64,000 bases of DNA from Epsilonproteobacteria bacterium tcs-49 (GTDB lineage: Bacteria > Campylobacterota > Campylobacteria > Campylobacterales > Sulfurovaceae): contig LLYS01000003.1 in NCBI GenBank assembly GCA_002049495.1, positions 155,617-219,616 on the forward strand, given 5' to 3'. The notes below the pieces were generated by a model that made no database searches, had not been told where the DNA came from, and was given only the letters and a program-made list of their open reading frames with translations. Position numbers and translations under genes: made by a program. Shown here piece by piece: positions 28,792 through 37,461 of the stretch. The first letter of the stretch is position 1. Each line of letters opens with the position of its first letter.

Positions 28792-29497
28792 GGCATCGGC
28801 TTTACAGTTTGTCTCCACGGAGGATTTTCAAACCAACCTGGATACGCTTTGCGGCCTCGTAGAGCAAAGCCAAAGCGATCTGATCGTCGCACCCGAAGTG
28901 TGTTTGACGAACTTTTCCTATGACCGGTTTGAACAATCGGCGGCATTTTCCCTGCAAAGCTATCCCGTTTTAAAACGGCTTTCAAAGGGGAAAACCCTTT
29001 GCTTGACGCACAACGTCAAAATAGAGGAGAGATTTTACAATAAAGCGGTGGTTTTTCACGACGGCAGCTTGATCCACTCCCAGGAAAAACATAAACTCTT
29101 TACCATCGGGGAAGAGATGCGACACTACACTCCGGGCAAAGCGGAGGATATCGCTGTTTTTGATGCCGGCGGTATCAAGATGGCGGTACTGGTCTGTTTT
29201 GAGCTGCGTTTTAAAGAGTTGTGGAAGCGGTGCGAGGGTGCCGATGTCGTTTTGATTCCGGCGATGTGGGGCAAACTTCGCAAAAGCCATTTGGAGATTC
29301 TCAGTCGCGCCCTTGCGGTGATGAATCAATGTTTTGTGGTAGTTGCCGATAGTGCCAATAGCGATATGGCGAAATCCAGTGCCGTAATCACACCCTTTGG
29401 AGAGGTTTTTGCCGATGATGAAGCCAAGATCGTCTCCAAAGTGTGCGATTTGAATGAAGTAAAAAAGATAAGAAGGTATTTGAAGGTTTATGAATAG
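28778..29497 (+). CDS. Carbon-nitrogen hydrolase (nitrilase superfamily)
   Basis: The 239-residue protein has the catalytic triad: Glu in [10 protein letters not shown], Lys in [12 protein letters not shown] and Cys in [12 protein letters not shown]. Members hydrolyse amides or nitriles, or act in metabolite repair; the substrate is unknown. It overlaps nrdB by 14 bp and pcm by 8 bp, so translation is likely coupled. Confidence 0.88.
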   Translation: MTTFKASALQFVSTEDFQTNLDTLCGLVEQSQSDLIVAPEVCLTNFSYDRFEQSAAFSLQSYPVLKRLSKGKTLCLTHNVKIEERFYNKAVVFHDGSLIHSQEKHKLFTIGEEMRHYTPGKAEDIAVFDAGGIKMAVLVCFELRFKELWKRCEGADVVLIPAMWGKLRKSHLEILSRALAVMNQCFVVVADSANSDMAKSSAVITPFGEVFADDEAKIVSKVCDLNEVKKIRRYLKVYE

Positions 29498-30116
29498 TAT
29501 CAAAGTGCACAGTATGGTCGAGGAGATCGACGCACGCTTCCCTTTGGACGATTATGTCAAGCAGGCTATTGAAAAGGTTGATAGAGAAGCGTTTGTCACG
29601 ACCGGGTTCAAACATTTGGCGTACAGGCTTGATGCCCTGCCCATGGGCGGCAAACAGTGGATCAGTTCGCCGCTTACGGTGGCGAAGATGACGCAGCATC
29701 TGGAGCTGCAGGGGGTGGATAAAGTATTGGAGATCGGTTGCGGCAGCGGCTACCAGGCGGCGGTACTGAGCAAGATCGTACGCCGCGTTTTTACCATTGA
29801 ACGGATCGATTCCCTGCTTAAGGAAGCTAAGGAGCGTTTCAATGCCCAGGGGATGACCAATATCTTTACCCGTCACGACGACGGACAGCGGGGGTGGCAG
29901 AAATACGCTCCCTTTGAGCGCATCCTCTTTTCCGCCTCGGCGGATGCAATCCCCGAAGCGATCTTTGATCAGCTCGAAGAGGGGGGTATCCTCGTCGCTC
30001 CCATCACCGAAGGGGGGATGCAGATCATCACCCGGTTTTACAAAAAAAACGGGGAGATTACCAGCGAAGCGATTGAAAGCTGTGAATTTGTCGAGGTCAA
30101 AGATGGGATCAGTTAA
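29490..30116 (+). CDS. pcm: Protein-L-isoaspartate O-methyltransferase
   Basis: This 208-residue SAM enzyme starts repair of isoaspartyl damage in proteins. The family motifs are QWISSPLTVAKMTQHLEL, the SAM-binding VLEIGCGSGYQAAVLS and the post-motif GGILVAPI. Its 3' end overlaps the phosphatase gene by 14 bp. Confidence 0.93.
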   Translation: MNSIKVHSMVEEIDARFPLDDYVKQAIEKVDREAFVTTGFKHLAYRLDALPMGGKQWISSPLTVAKMTQHLELQGVDKVLEIGCGSGYQAAVLSKIVRRVFTIERIDSLLKEAKERFNAQGMTNIFTRHDDGQRGWQKYAPFERILFSASADAIPEAIFDQLEEGGILVAPITEGGMQIITRFYKKNGEITSEAIESCEFVEVKDGIS

Positions 30117-30564
30117 AAGCATCCTGTTTGTCTGCCTGGGCAATATCTGCCGCTCCCCCCTCGCAGAAGGGATCGCAAAGGGGTATGCCAAAAGCGCCGG
30201 GCTTGAACTGCGGATCGAATCGCGGGGGACGGGGCACTGGCACGTGGGAAAGCCCCCGTGTGAAAATTCGCAAAAAGTGGCAAGGATCAACGGCCTTGAT
30301 ATTTCAAGCCAGCGTGCACGACAACTCTGTCAAGGGGACTTTACGGAATTTGATATAATTGTGGGATTGGACCAAAGCAATGTTGACACCATGGAAGCGA
30401 TGACGCAAAGGCCTATAGAGAAGCTGGGGGATTACGGTCACGGGGGGAGAGATGTCCCCGATCCCTATTTTTTCGAGGGCTTTGAAGGCTTTGACAAGGT
30501 GTACGCGATGATAGATGAATGCGTAAAGGAACTCTTTCATGCCAAAGTTAGTAAAACCCTCTGA
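30103..30564 (+). CDS. Low-molecular-weight protein tyrosine phosphatase
   Basis: The 153-residue protein opens with the P-loop CLGNICRSPLAEG (C-x5-R-S) and has the general-acid motif DVPDPYF near the C-terminus. It removes phosphate from phosphotyrosine or small molecules; an arsenate reductase-like use is less likely because the DP motif is of the LMW-PTP type. The ATG at 30103 gives the P-loop at the usual N-terminal place. It overlaps both neighbours. Confidence 0.92.
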   Translation: MGSVKSILFVCLGNICRSPLAEGIAKGYAKSAGLELRIESRGTGHWHVGKPPCENSQKVARINGLDISSQRARQLCQGDFTEFDIIVGLDQSNVDTMEAMTQRPIEKLGDYGHGGRDVPDPYFFEGFEGFDKVYAMIDECVKELFHAKVSKTL

Positions 30565-31057
30565 TTATGCCATCGACAACGGATTTTCCAGACAGGCGAT
30601 CTATGCCAAGATCAAAAACGGAACCCTGCCCTCAAAGAAGGTGGAGGGAAAGCTTTTCGTGGTGGTAGAACAGGAGACTGATTCCGTGCCGCAGGAGAGT
30701 TCGGAGGTGGAACACCTCAAAGATATTATCGACTCCAAAAATGAAACCATCGCGATTTTACAAAAAAGTATCGAAGATCTTAAAACTTCCAACGAGGGGG
30801 TAATCGATACGCTGCAAAGCGAGATAGAGCTGCTTAAGCAGGCTTTTGCGGAGATGAAGGGTATCTATAGGGAAGCGATCCCCCACCAGGCGGAACAACC
30901 CCGGTGGCAAAGTATCAAAAAATACTGTAAAGCAAAGGGGATCAAAGCGGACAAAAGCTTTACAAAAAAGGTTAAAAAGTTGTATAAAAACGGTGACAAA
31001 CGGGTCAAGAAGGAAAAGGGCAAACTCTACATAGCGGGTGAGATCTATGGTGATTGA
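30539..31057 (+). CDS. Campylobacterota coiled-coil protein with N-terminal HTH-like segment (DUF3972-like)
   Basis: A 172-residue cytoplasmic protein. The N-terminus (KPSDYAIDNGFSRQAIYAKIKNGTLPSKKV) looks like a small DNA-binding helix-turn-helix. It is followed by a coiled coil (about residues 55-115, EVEHLKDIIDSKNETIAIL...) and a very basic C-terminal region (KKVKKLYKNGDKRVKKEKGK). It resembles DUF3972 proteins found in this phylum, from memory only. It overlaps kdsD by 11 bp. The function is unknown; DNA or RNA binding is an inference from charge and motif. Confidence 0.7.
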   Translation: MPKLVKPSDYAIDNGFSRQAIYAKIKNGTLPSKKVEGKLFVVVEQETDSVPQESSEVEHLKDIIDSKNETIAILQKSIEDLKTSNEGVIDTLQSEIELLKQAFAEMKGIYREAIPHQAEQPRWQSIKKYCKAKGIKADKSFTKKVKKLYKNGDKRVKKEKGKLYIAGEIYGD

Positions 31058-31997
31058 AAGCGCAAAACGGACCCTTCGCATCGAAGCGCAGGCTCTGCTT
31101 GACGCACAGGTGGACGAACAGTTTGAAAAAGCGGTGGAGCTGGTACTGCAAACGCAGGGAAAACTGATCGTCGTGGGCGTGGGCAAGTCGGGGCTCGTGG
31201 GCGCAAAGATCGCAGCGACGCTGGCCAGTACCGGTACGAGCAGCTTTTTCCTCCACCCCACCGAAGCGATGCACGGGGATCTGGGGATGATCGACAGTCG
31301 CGATACGGTTTTGGCGATCAGCTACAGCGGCGAAAGCGAGGAGCTGGTCAATATCCTGCCCCACCTCAAGCGCTTCGATATCCCTCTGATCGCCATGGCG
31401 AAGGATGCGAACTCCACGCTGGCAAACTACAGCGACGTGTTTTTAAATATCGCCGTGGAGAAGGAAGCGTGCCCGCTGGGCGCCGCCCCGACGAGTTCGA
31501 CGACGCTGACCATGGCGATGGGCGACGCGCTGGCGGTAGCTTTGATGGAGAAGCGCGGCTTTGAGCACAAGGATTTTGCCTCCTTTCATCCCGGCGGCAG
31601 CCTGGGCAAGCGGCTTTTTGTCAAGATAAAAGATTTGATGCGTACAAAGGATCTGCCTATTATCGATACGCACACGACGCTGAAAGAAGCGATCGCCGTG
31701 ATGGGCGAGGGGAAGCTTGGCAACGTACTCATCGCGCAAGAGGGCAAGCTCAAAGCCGTTCTTAGCGACGGGGATCTGCGCCGGGCGCTGGGCAGGGATG
31801 GGTTCTCCCTGCAAAGTCCGGCGATCGAGTATGCCACCCCCGATCCCAAAGTGTGCGATGAGCAGGATATGCTTGCCAGCGAAGCGCTGGAGCTGATCGA
31901 GGATTACAAAATCCAGCTGCTGGTCGTCACCGATAAACAAAACCGCATTATCGGCGCGCTGCACCTGCATGATCTCGTAGAGGCGGGGATCAAGTAG
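31047..31997 (+). CDS. kdsD: Arabinose-5-phosphate isomerase (KdsD/KpsF/GutQ family)
   Basis: The 316-residue protein has a SIS sugar-isomerase domain (VGVGKSGLVGAKIAATLASTG, then the HGDLGMIDSRD and SYSGESEE segments) and two CBS domains at the C-terminus (from about residue 200). It converts ribulose-5-P to arabinose-5-P for Kdo and lipopolysaccharide synthesis. The ATG at 31047 is preferred over a GTG at 31038. It ends the nrdB gene chain. Confidence 0.93.
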   Translation: MVIESAKRTLRIEAQALLDAQVDEQFEKAVELVLQTQGKLIVVGVGKSGLVGAKIAATLASTGTSSFFLHPTEAMHGDLGMIDSRDTVLAISYSGESEELVNILPHLKRFDIPLIAMAKDANSTLANYSDVFLNIAVEKEACPLGAAPTSSTTLTMAMGDALAVALMEKRGFEHKDFASFHPGGSLGKRLFVKIKDLMRTKDLPIIDTHTTLKEAIAVMGEGKLGNVLIAQEGKLKAVLSDGDLRRALGRDGFSLQSPAIEYATPDPKVCDEQDMLASEALELIEDYKIQLLVVTDKQNRIIGALHLHDLVEAGIK

Positions 31998-32072
31998 CAC
32001 CCCTTCGCTTAGATTAAAAACTTCGCTATACTTATAGAAACCTATTAAAAAAAGTTATACAAGGAGGGTGTG

Positions 32073-32471
32073 GTGCTACGTTTACTCCCGCTTCTACTGC
32101 TGTGTCTCAATCTCTCTTTTGCTATGAGCGTCAAAGAGGACCCCGATTTCACCGCAGTGTATAAGCAGCCGCAAAACAGCGACAAACTCGTGCTGATGAT
32201 CTATACGGTGCGCTCCTGTCCCCAGTGTGCCTATATGAAACAGAAAGTTTTTACCGATCCGGCCGTAGCGCCTTTTATGCAAAAACACTTTGTCGTGGTG
32301 GAAAAGGATATCCAGCGCGACGATCTGCCCCGGGAGTTTGAATATTTCGGCGTACCTACGATCTTTTTCGTGGATAAAGGGGGAAAACTGATAGAAAAAT
32401 TCTCCGGTTCGGCCCGGGCCAAGCCCTTTTTGCGGGAACTGCAAGGGGTGGTTGAAGGAGAAAAACAATGA
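32073..32471 (+). CDS. Periplasmic thioredoxin-fold protein with CPQC motif
   Basis: The protein has a signal peptide (LLPLLLLCLNLSFA) and a thioredoxin fold. The active-site pair is in RSCPQCAYM, and the cis-Pro region is GVPTIFFVDKGG. It is similar to SoxW/DsbE-like or thioredoxin_2 proteins and probably reduces or protects exported proteins. The GTG at 32073 is favoured because AAGGAGG ends five bases upstream; the GTG at 32070 would be too close. The stop overlaps the next ATG (ATGA). Confidence 0.82.
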   Translation: MLRLLPLLLLCLNLSFAMSVKEDPDFTAVYKQPQNSDKLVLMIYTVRSCPQCAYMKQKVFTDPAVAPFMQKHFVVVEKDIQRDDLPREFEYFGVPTIFFVDKGGKLIEKFSGSARAKPFLRELQGVVEGEKQ

Positions 32472-33067
32472 GAACACTGCTTTTTTTTACCCTGTTTATA
32501 TCACTGGCGTGAGGGTATGAACAGGCCGATCTGGACAAATTGCTGCAAACCCAGATCTGCAACGGGTGCGACCTGCGCCAAGCGGATTTGAGCGGCCGGG
32601 ATCTGAGCTGGGCGACAATGCAAGGAAGCGATCTGCGCCGGGCAAACCTGCAGGGAACCAACCTTTTTCACGCCGATCTCAAACGCAGCGATCTTAGGGG
32701 GGCAAAGCTGCAAAAAGCGGTGTTTTGGAAAGCGGATCTGTTTTTTTGCGACCTGGGCGGCGTGCAGGGGAAAGGGGCCAACTTCAAAGGCGCAAACCTG
32801 CAAAGTGCGGTACTTAAAAACAGTGATCTGCGCCGCAGCGTTTCCTGGAAAGCGGATTTTACCGACGCGCTGATAGAGCAAACGGACTTTTCCAACAGTG
32901 AGCTGGGGGATGCGCGGTTTTACAATACCGATCTGAGCAGCAGCGATCTTTCAGGAGCCGTTTTATGGAAGACGAAGTTTAAAAACGCCGTTTTGACAAA
33001 AGGGCAGTGCGACGAAGCGAAAAAAGAGGAAGCGGAGTTTTTGGAAAAGGTGCGCTGTCAAGAGTAG
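32468..33067 (+). pseudogene. Exported pentapeptide-repeat protein interrupted by an in-frame TGA
   Basis: The ATG at 32468 overlaps the upstream stop as ATGA and encodes a signal peptide MRTLLFFTLFISLA. Codon 15 is TGA (32510-32512). The same frame then runs on to 33067 with many A(D/N)LXX pentapeptide repeats (ADLSGRDLS, ANLQGTNLFHADL and so on). A TTG at 32540 could restart translation but would lose the signal peptide. TGG to TGA is the simplest change. The repeats fold into a right-handed quadrilateral beta helix. The role is unknown. Confidence 0.78.
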
Positions 33068-33104
33068 GTACAAAGGGGAAAATTTCCAGATTTTGAATTT
33101 GTGC

Positions 33105-33110
33105 TATAAT
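33105..33110 (+). promoter_or_regulatory. Likely -10 box for rluB-rarA
   Basis: A TATAAT 36 bases before the rluB start. No clear -35 box. Confidence 0.45.
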
Positions 33111-33145
33111 CACCCGAAGAAAACCGCGCAAGAAACAGGAAAACC

Positions 33146-33919
33146 ATGCGATTAAACAAATTTATTTCACACAACAGCAAATACTCCAGACGCGAAGCCG
33201 ATACGCTTATCGAAGCGGGGGAGGTCAGGATCAACAAAGAAACGGTCAGGGATTTTGGCTACCAGGTCCAAGACGGTGACGAGATCAGCGTCAAGGGTAA
33301 GCGCATCAAGCAAACGGACGAGTACACGGTGGTGGTGTATAACAAGGGCAAAGGGGAGATCGTTTCCAAAAAAGACCCCCAGGGTCGCACCACCATATAC
33401 CATAAGCTTCCGGGTAAGTTCCGCACCTTCAACTACGTGGGCCGGCTGGATTTTGCCAGCGAGGGGCTGCTTCTGCTTACCGATTCGGTGGAGGTGGCAA
33501 ACGCTTTGACCCACAGCGACCTGGAGCGGGTGTATAAGATCAAAATCAGCGGAGCCGTCACCGAGGAGGTGATCAAAGCGATGAACGGCGGCGTGGAGAT
33601 GGAAGACGCCACGGAGGGTGCGCATGAACTCAGCGAACAGAAGCAGATGAGCTTCAAACCCTTCGCCTGGTTTGAAATCATCAAAAACGCCCCCAACTAC
33701 TCCACGCTCAAAGTCGCTATCACCGAGGGGCAAAACCGCGAAATCCGCCGCTTCTTCGGCGGTTTCGGGCTGGATGTGCTGGATTTGAAGCGTCTTTCCT
33801 ACGGCTGGATCAGTCTCGATGCGCTGCCGACGAACAAAACCCGCTACCTCAGCCGTACCGATTACAACAAGCTGCACCGCTTTATGAAAAAATATAAAAA
33901 AGAGCAGAAAAAGAGTTAA
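33146..33919 (+). CDS. rluB: Pseudouridine synthase, RluB/RsuA family
   Basis: The 257-residue enzyme has an N-terminal S4 domain (MRLNKFISHNSKYSRREADTL) and the catalytic signature GRLDFASEGLLLLTD with the Asp nucleophile. NREIRRFFGGFGLDVLDLKRLSYG matches the RsuA/RluB branch. It modifies ribosomal RNA; the exact site is an inference from the family. Its stop codon directly abuts the rarA start, so they are likely one operon. Confidence 0.9.
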   Translation: MRLNKFISHNSKYSRREADTLIEAGEVRINKETVRDFGYQVQDGDEISVKGKRIKQTDEYTVVVYNKGKGEIVSKKDPQGRTTIYHKLPGKFRTFNYVGRLDFASEGLLLLTDSVEVANALTHSDLERVYKIKISGAVTEEVIKAMNGGVEMEDATEGAHELSEQKQMSFKPFAWFEIIKNAPNYSTLKVAITEGQNREIRRFFGGFGLDVLDLKRLSYGWISLDALPTNKTRYLSRTDYNKLHRFMKKYKKEQKKS

Positions 33920-35098
33920 ATGCTTGCGCTGAAATACCGTCCCAAAACCTTCGATCAAATCATCGGTCAAAGCCATATCACCGCCAAGGATTCGGTACTG
34001 CGCAGGCTCATCGCCAACGACGCGCTGCAGCACACCTTTTTCTACGGACCCGCGGGGGTGGGCAAGACGACGATCGCCCGCGTTATCGCTTCGGAGCTGG
34101 ATCGGCCCTTTTACGAGAAAAACGCCACTACCGTCAAGGTCAGCGAACTGCGAGAAATCTTCGCCAAGCACGCCAACGCGCTGCAAAAGCCGCTGCTGTT
34201 TATCGATGAGGTGCACCGCCTTTCCAAAACCCAGCAGGAGGTACTGCTGCCCTTTATGGAAAATTACAACGGGCTGGTTTTGGGCGCATCGACGGAGAAT
34301 CCCTATTTTAGCCTCACTCCGGCGATCCGCTCGCGCTCGCAGCTGGTGGAGCTGCACCCCATCACCGAAGCCGATCTGCAAGCACTGCTTGAGCGCGTCA
34401 TCGCCGAGGAGGGGCTTGATATCGATAGAGCCGGCAGGGCGTTTCTGACCAGCAGTGCCAACGGCGATATCCGTACCATGCTCAATCTGCTTCAAGCCGC
34501 GCTGGATAGCAAAGCCCCTGTAACGCCCGAGCTTTTGCGCTCCATCCGCCCCAACGCGGCGATCATCGGCTCAGCCAGCGCCGACGCGCACTACGATACC
34601 ATCTCCGCGCTGATCAAAAGCGTACGCGGCAGCGATATCGACGCGGCGCTGTACTATCTGGCAATCCTCATCGAAGGGGGTGAACCCCCCGAGTATATCG
34701 CCCGGCGGATGGTGATCCTGGCAAGCGAGGATATCGGCAACGCCAATCCAAACGCACTTAATCTCGCCGTTTCCACCATGCAGGCGGTGGCCACCATCGG
34801 CTACCCCGAGGCGCGCATTTTGCTGGGGCAGTGCGTGGTGTATCTGTGCTCCTGTCCCAAATCCAACAGTAGCTACAAAGGGATCAACGAAGCGATGCAG
34901 GCGGTACGAAGCGGGGATATCGATACCATCCCCGACAATATCAAAAATTTCAACAGCGGTTACCGCTATCCCCATGATTACGGCGGGTACGTGGAGCAAA
35001 GCTATATGAAGAAAAAGCGCAAATTTTTCGAATTTATCCCCGTAGGGTTTGAAAAGACGCTCAAAGAGTGGCTGCAAAAGATCAGAGGGCGAGGGTAG
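33920..35098 (+). CDS. rarA: Replication-associated recombination protein RarA (MgsA)
   Basis: The 392-residue AAA+ ATPase of the RarA/MgsA/WRNIP1 family acts at stalled replication forks. Walker A is GPAGVGKTTIARVI, Walker B is LLFIDEVHRLSKTQQ, and the sensor region is GASTENPYFSL. The family-specific C-terminal segments HYDTISALIKSVRGSDIDAA and DIGNANPNALNLA are present. It starts at the base after the rluB stop. Confidence 0.95.
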   Translation: MLALKYRPKTFDQIIGQSHITAKDSVLRRLIANDALQHTFFYGPAGVGKTTIARVIASELDRPFYEKNATTVKVSELREIFAKHANALQKPLLFIDEVHRLSKTQQEVLLPFMENYNGLVLGASTENPYFSLTPAIRSRSQLVELHPITEADLQALLERVIAEEGLDIDRAGRAFLTSSANGDIRTMLNLLQAALDSKAPVTPELLRSIRPNAAIIGSASADAHYDTISALIKSVRGSDIDAALYYLAILIEGGEPPEYIARRMVILASEDIGNANPNALNLAVSTMQAVATIGYPEARILLGQCVVYLCSCPKSNSSYKGINEAMQAVRSGDIDTIPDNIKNFNSGYRYPHDYGGYVEQSYMKKKRKFFEFIPVGFEKTLKEWLQKIRGRG

Positions 35099-35150
35099 GG
35101 TTTTTAGAGGTGGCCGTATGAAAGAAACTGAAAAATCAGGAGAAGAAGAG

Positions 35151-35759
35151 ATGAATCGATTTGACAAAGCCGCGGCGCAGTGGGATGCCAAAAGCAACCG
35201 GGTCAACATCGCGAAAAGCGCGGTGGAAGCGATCAAAGCCCGGGTGGATCTTAAGGATAAGGTGATTCTGGACTACGGTTGCGGGACGGGATTGCTGGCA
35301 TACGGGCTCAGTGACGACGCCAAGGAGGTGATCGGCATGGATTCCAGCCGCGGGATGCTGGAAGTGTTTGACCAAAAGGCTAAAGATATGGGTTTTGAGA
35401 ATGTGCACTCACGGTACCACGACGCCAACGACCACGCCCTGGAGGCGCATAGCTACGACGTGATCGTCTCAAGTATGACTCTGCACCATATCAAAGACCC
35501 CGCAAGCTTCATCAAAGAGTGCGCCAAAGCGCTCACCCCCGGCGGTGCGCTGTGTATCAGCGATCTGGACGAGGAGGACGGCTGTTTCCACTCCCACGGC
35601 AATGAGGGGGTAGAGCATTTTGGTTTTTCCAAAGCGCAGCTGCGCAGTTTTTACGAAGCCGCGGGGCTGGAGGTGCGCTTTTTAGAAGATATCCACAGCG
35701 TGGATAAAGAGCATAAAAGCTATCCTATCTTGCTGGCGGTAGGGGTAAAAGCTCCATAG
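35151..35759 (+). CDS. Class I SAM-dependent methyltransferase
   Basis: A 202-residue methyltransferase. Motif I is VILDYGCGTGLLAYGL, the acidic residue of strand 2 is in VIGMDSSRGM, and the post-motif segment SSMTLHHIKDPASF is typical of small-molecule or ubiquinone/methyl-halide type enzymes. The substrate is unknown. The ATG at 35151 has AGGAGA seven bases upstream; an in-frame ATG at 35118 is possible. It follows rarA by about 50 bp. Confidence 0.87.
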   Translation: MNRFDKAAAQWDAKSNRVNIAKSAVEAIKARVDLKDKVILDYGCGTGLLAYGLSDDAKEVIGMDSSRGMLEVFDQKAKDMGFENVHSRYHDANDHALEAHSYDVIVSSMTLHHIKDPASFIKECAKALTPGGALCISDLDEEDGCFHSHGNEGVEHFGFSKAQLRSFYEAAGLEVRFLEDIHSVDKEHKSYPILLAVGVKAP

Positions 35760-36168
35760 CAAACCACACGATACTTCTTCAAACACTTCTTCGGATGCGG
35801 TTTTGCATCCGCTTTTGAACAAAACGTATACAACAAGATGCCTCCGCACGCCCTCGCGATTCTTATCTTTCACAATTATAAACGGATTATTAATATAAAC
35901 ACTACATAAGGTTAATTACTAACTGTAATCTTTTAATATATGGGGGTACTCAAGTGGGCGCTACTTTGGTGCTATAGTCGTAAAATAGGGCTTTAGACAA
36001 AATTGTAAATTTTAAAAATAACTCTCTGTTATAGAGAATTTTTAATTTTCATTAAGTTAAAAGAGAGTATCATTTATGCAGGTTACTATGCAAAACAGGT
36101 GACTGTAATCCATGGAAATTAAGTTTGCTGCAAAGGGTGAGTCCCTAAAGAAAAAAGGAGGTAATCCA
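35760..36168. other. AT-rich gap upstream of the hydrogenase operon, with terminator
   Basis: A 409-bp stretch with no gene seen. It begins with a probable terminator for the methyltransferase: CGGATGC (35792-35798) pairs with GCATCCG (35805-35811), followed by CTTTT. The rest must carry the hyd control region. A TATAGT at 35973-35978 is a possible -10 box. A weak sigma54-like spacing (TGG near 35955, TTGG near 35966) is too poor to call. The ribosome site AGGAGGT sits just before the hydA start. Confidence 0.5.
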
Positions 36169-37401
36169 ATGGATAAAACAGAGGCGTTAAAGAAGATGTT
36201 CACCGCCGAAGGGGAACAGATCGATACCAATAAAGGTGCCGCGTATTACGATGCGTTGTGGAATCAGTGCCGGGAGAGACTTGATGAGCTCAAAGCATCT
36301 CCGAAGGTTTCCAACGTATCTATAAACAATGTACTCAGCGACGAGGGCATTGAGCGGCGGGATTTTATGAAGTGGGCAAGCGCTACCACTGCCGCGTTGA
36401 TGCTGCCCGCGAGCTTTACCCCCCTTGTAGCGGAAGCGACGGAGTTGATGAACCGTGTGCCCGTTATCTGGCTGGAGCTGCAAGATTGCGCGGGGAACTC
36501 CGAAGCACTGCTGCGTGCCGACGGTCCGAAGATCGATGAGATCATTTTAGATATCATCTCTTTGGAGTTCCATGAGACGATCATGGCCGCAGCGGGTCAC
36601 CAGGCCGAAGAGCAGATGGAGGATGCGATCCACCACTTTAAAGGCAAATATCTCTGTTTCGTCGAGGGATCTATCCCCCAGGCGATGAACGGCCAGTACG
36701 GGACGATCGGACCAAAGGGCGAAACCTTTGAGGAGCATTTAAAAAGAATCGCCAAAGACAGTGCGGCGGTTGTCGCTGTGGGTACCTGTGCGACTTTCGG
36801 CGGTATCCCCGCGGCGTCTCCGAACCCCACCGGAGCGGTCGGTGTGCGCGATATCGTTAAAAGAAAGCCGATCATCAACATCCCCGCATGTCCCGCGAAC
36901 CCGGCAAATATGGTCGGCGTGATCCTGCACTACGTATTGACGGGCAAAGTTCCCGAGCTGGACTCCCTCGCGCGGCCGAAGTTCGCCTTTGGGTACAGAA
37001 TCCACGACAACTGCGAAAGACGCGCGCACTTTGATGCGGGCGAATATGTAGAAGAGTGGGGCGATGAGGGTGCGAAAAACAACTTCTGTCTTTACAAAGT
37101 CGGGTGTAAAGGTCCCATGACCTTTAACAACTGTTCTATCGTACGCTACAACGAAAGCGTCAACTGGCCCATCGGTGTCGGACGGGGCTGTATCGGTTGT
37201 AGTGAGCCCGATTTCTGGGATAAGTACGCTTATGAGCGCCCCATGTCCGGGGCGAAGATCAAAGCCCCCACCGGCGGCGTAGAGAAAACCGTCGACGAAT
37301 TCGGTCTTGGCATGTTGACCGCAGCGGGTATCGGTATCGGTATCCACGCCGCAGCCAGTGCCGTAGCGGGTAAAAAAGACCACCATGAAGATGAAGAGTA
37401 A
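36169..37401 (+). CDS. hydA: NiFe hydrogenase small subunit, Tat-exported (group 1)
   Basis: The 410-residue electron-transfer subunit of the membrane-bound uptake hydrogenase. A Tat signal ERRDFMKWA has Arg63-64 after an unusually long 62-residue n-region. Distal and medial FeS ligands are all visible: the RIHDNCERRAHF His/Cys, NFCLYKVGCKG, TFNNC and GRGCIGC. For the proximal cluster, GTCATFGG and IPACPANP are present, but the expected CxxC reads DCAGNSE, with Cys107 and Asn110. A C-terminal hydrophobic helix (about 375-395) anchors it. The ATG at 36169 has AGGAGGT upstream. Confidence 0.95.
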   Translation: MDKTEALKKMFTAEGEQIDTNKGAAYYDALWNQCRERLDELKASPKVSNVSINNVLSDEGIERRDFMKWASATTAALMLPASFTPLVAEATELMNRVPVIWLELQDCAGNSEALLRADGPKIDEIILDIISLEFHETIMAAAGHQAEEQMEDAIHHFKGKYLCFVEGSIPQAMNGQYGTIGPKGETFEEHLKRIAKDSAAVVAVGTCATFGGIPAASPNPTGAVGVRDIVKRKPIINIPACPANPANMVGVILHYVLTGKVPELDSLARPKFAFGYRIHDNCERRAHFDAGEYVEEWGDEGAKNNFCLYKVGCKGPMTFNNCSIVRYNESVNWPIGVGRGCIGCSEPDFWDKYAYERPMSGAKIKAPTGGVEKTVDEFGLGMLTAAGIGIGIHAAASAVAGKKDHHEDEE

Positions 37402-37461
37402 TCCCCTTAGGGACGAAACGTAAGCACATAATAAGAAAAAGTAAAATAGGAGAGAATAACT

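Noticed and set aside
32505..32580. Selenocysteine codon at the pentapeptide-gene TGA
   Set aside because: The TGA falls at the signal-peptide junction, no selenoprotein family is known here, and no clear SECIS-type hairpin follows it. A nonsense change is simpler.
35950..35975. Sigma54-like promoter upstream of hydA
   Set aside because: The TGG and TTGG elements have roughly correct spacing but several consensus positions are wrong. A sigma70-like TATAGT nearby is as good.
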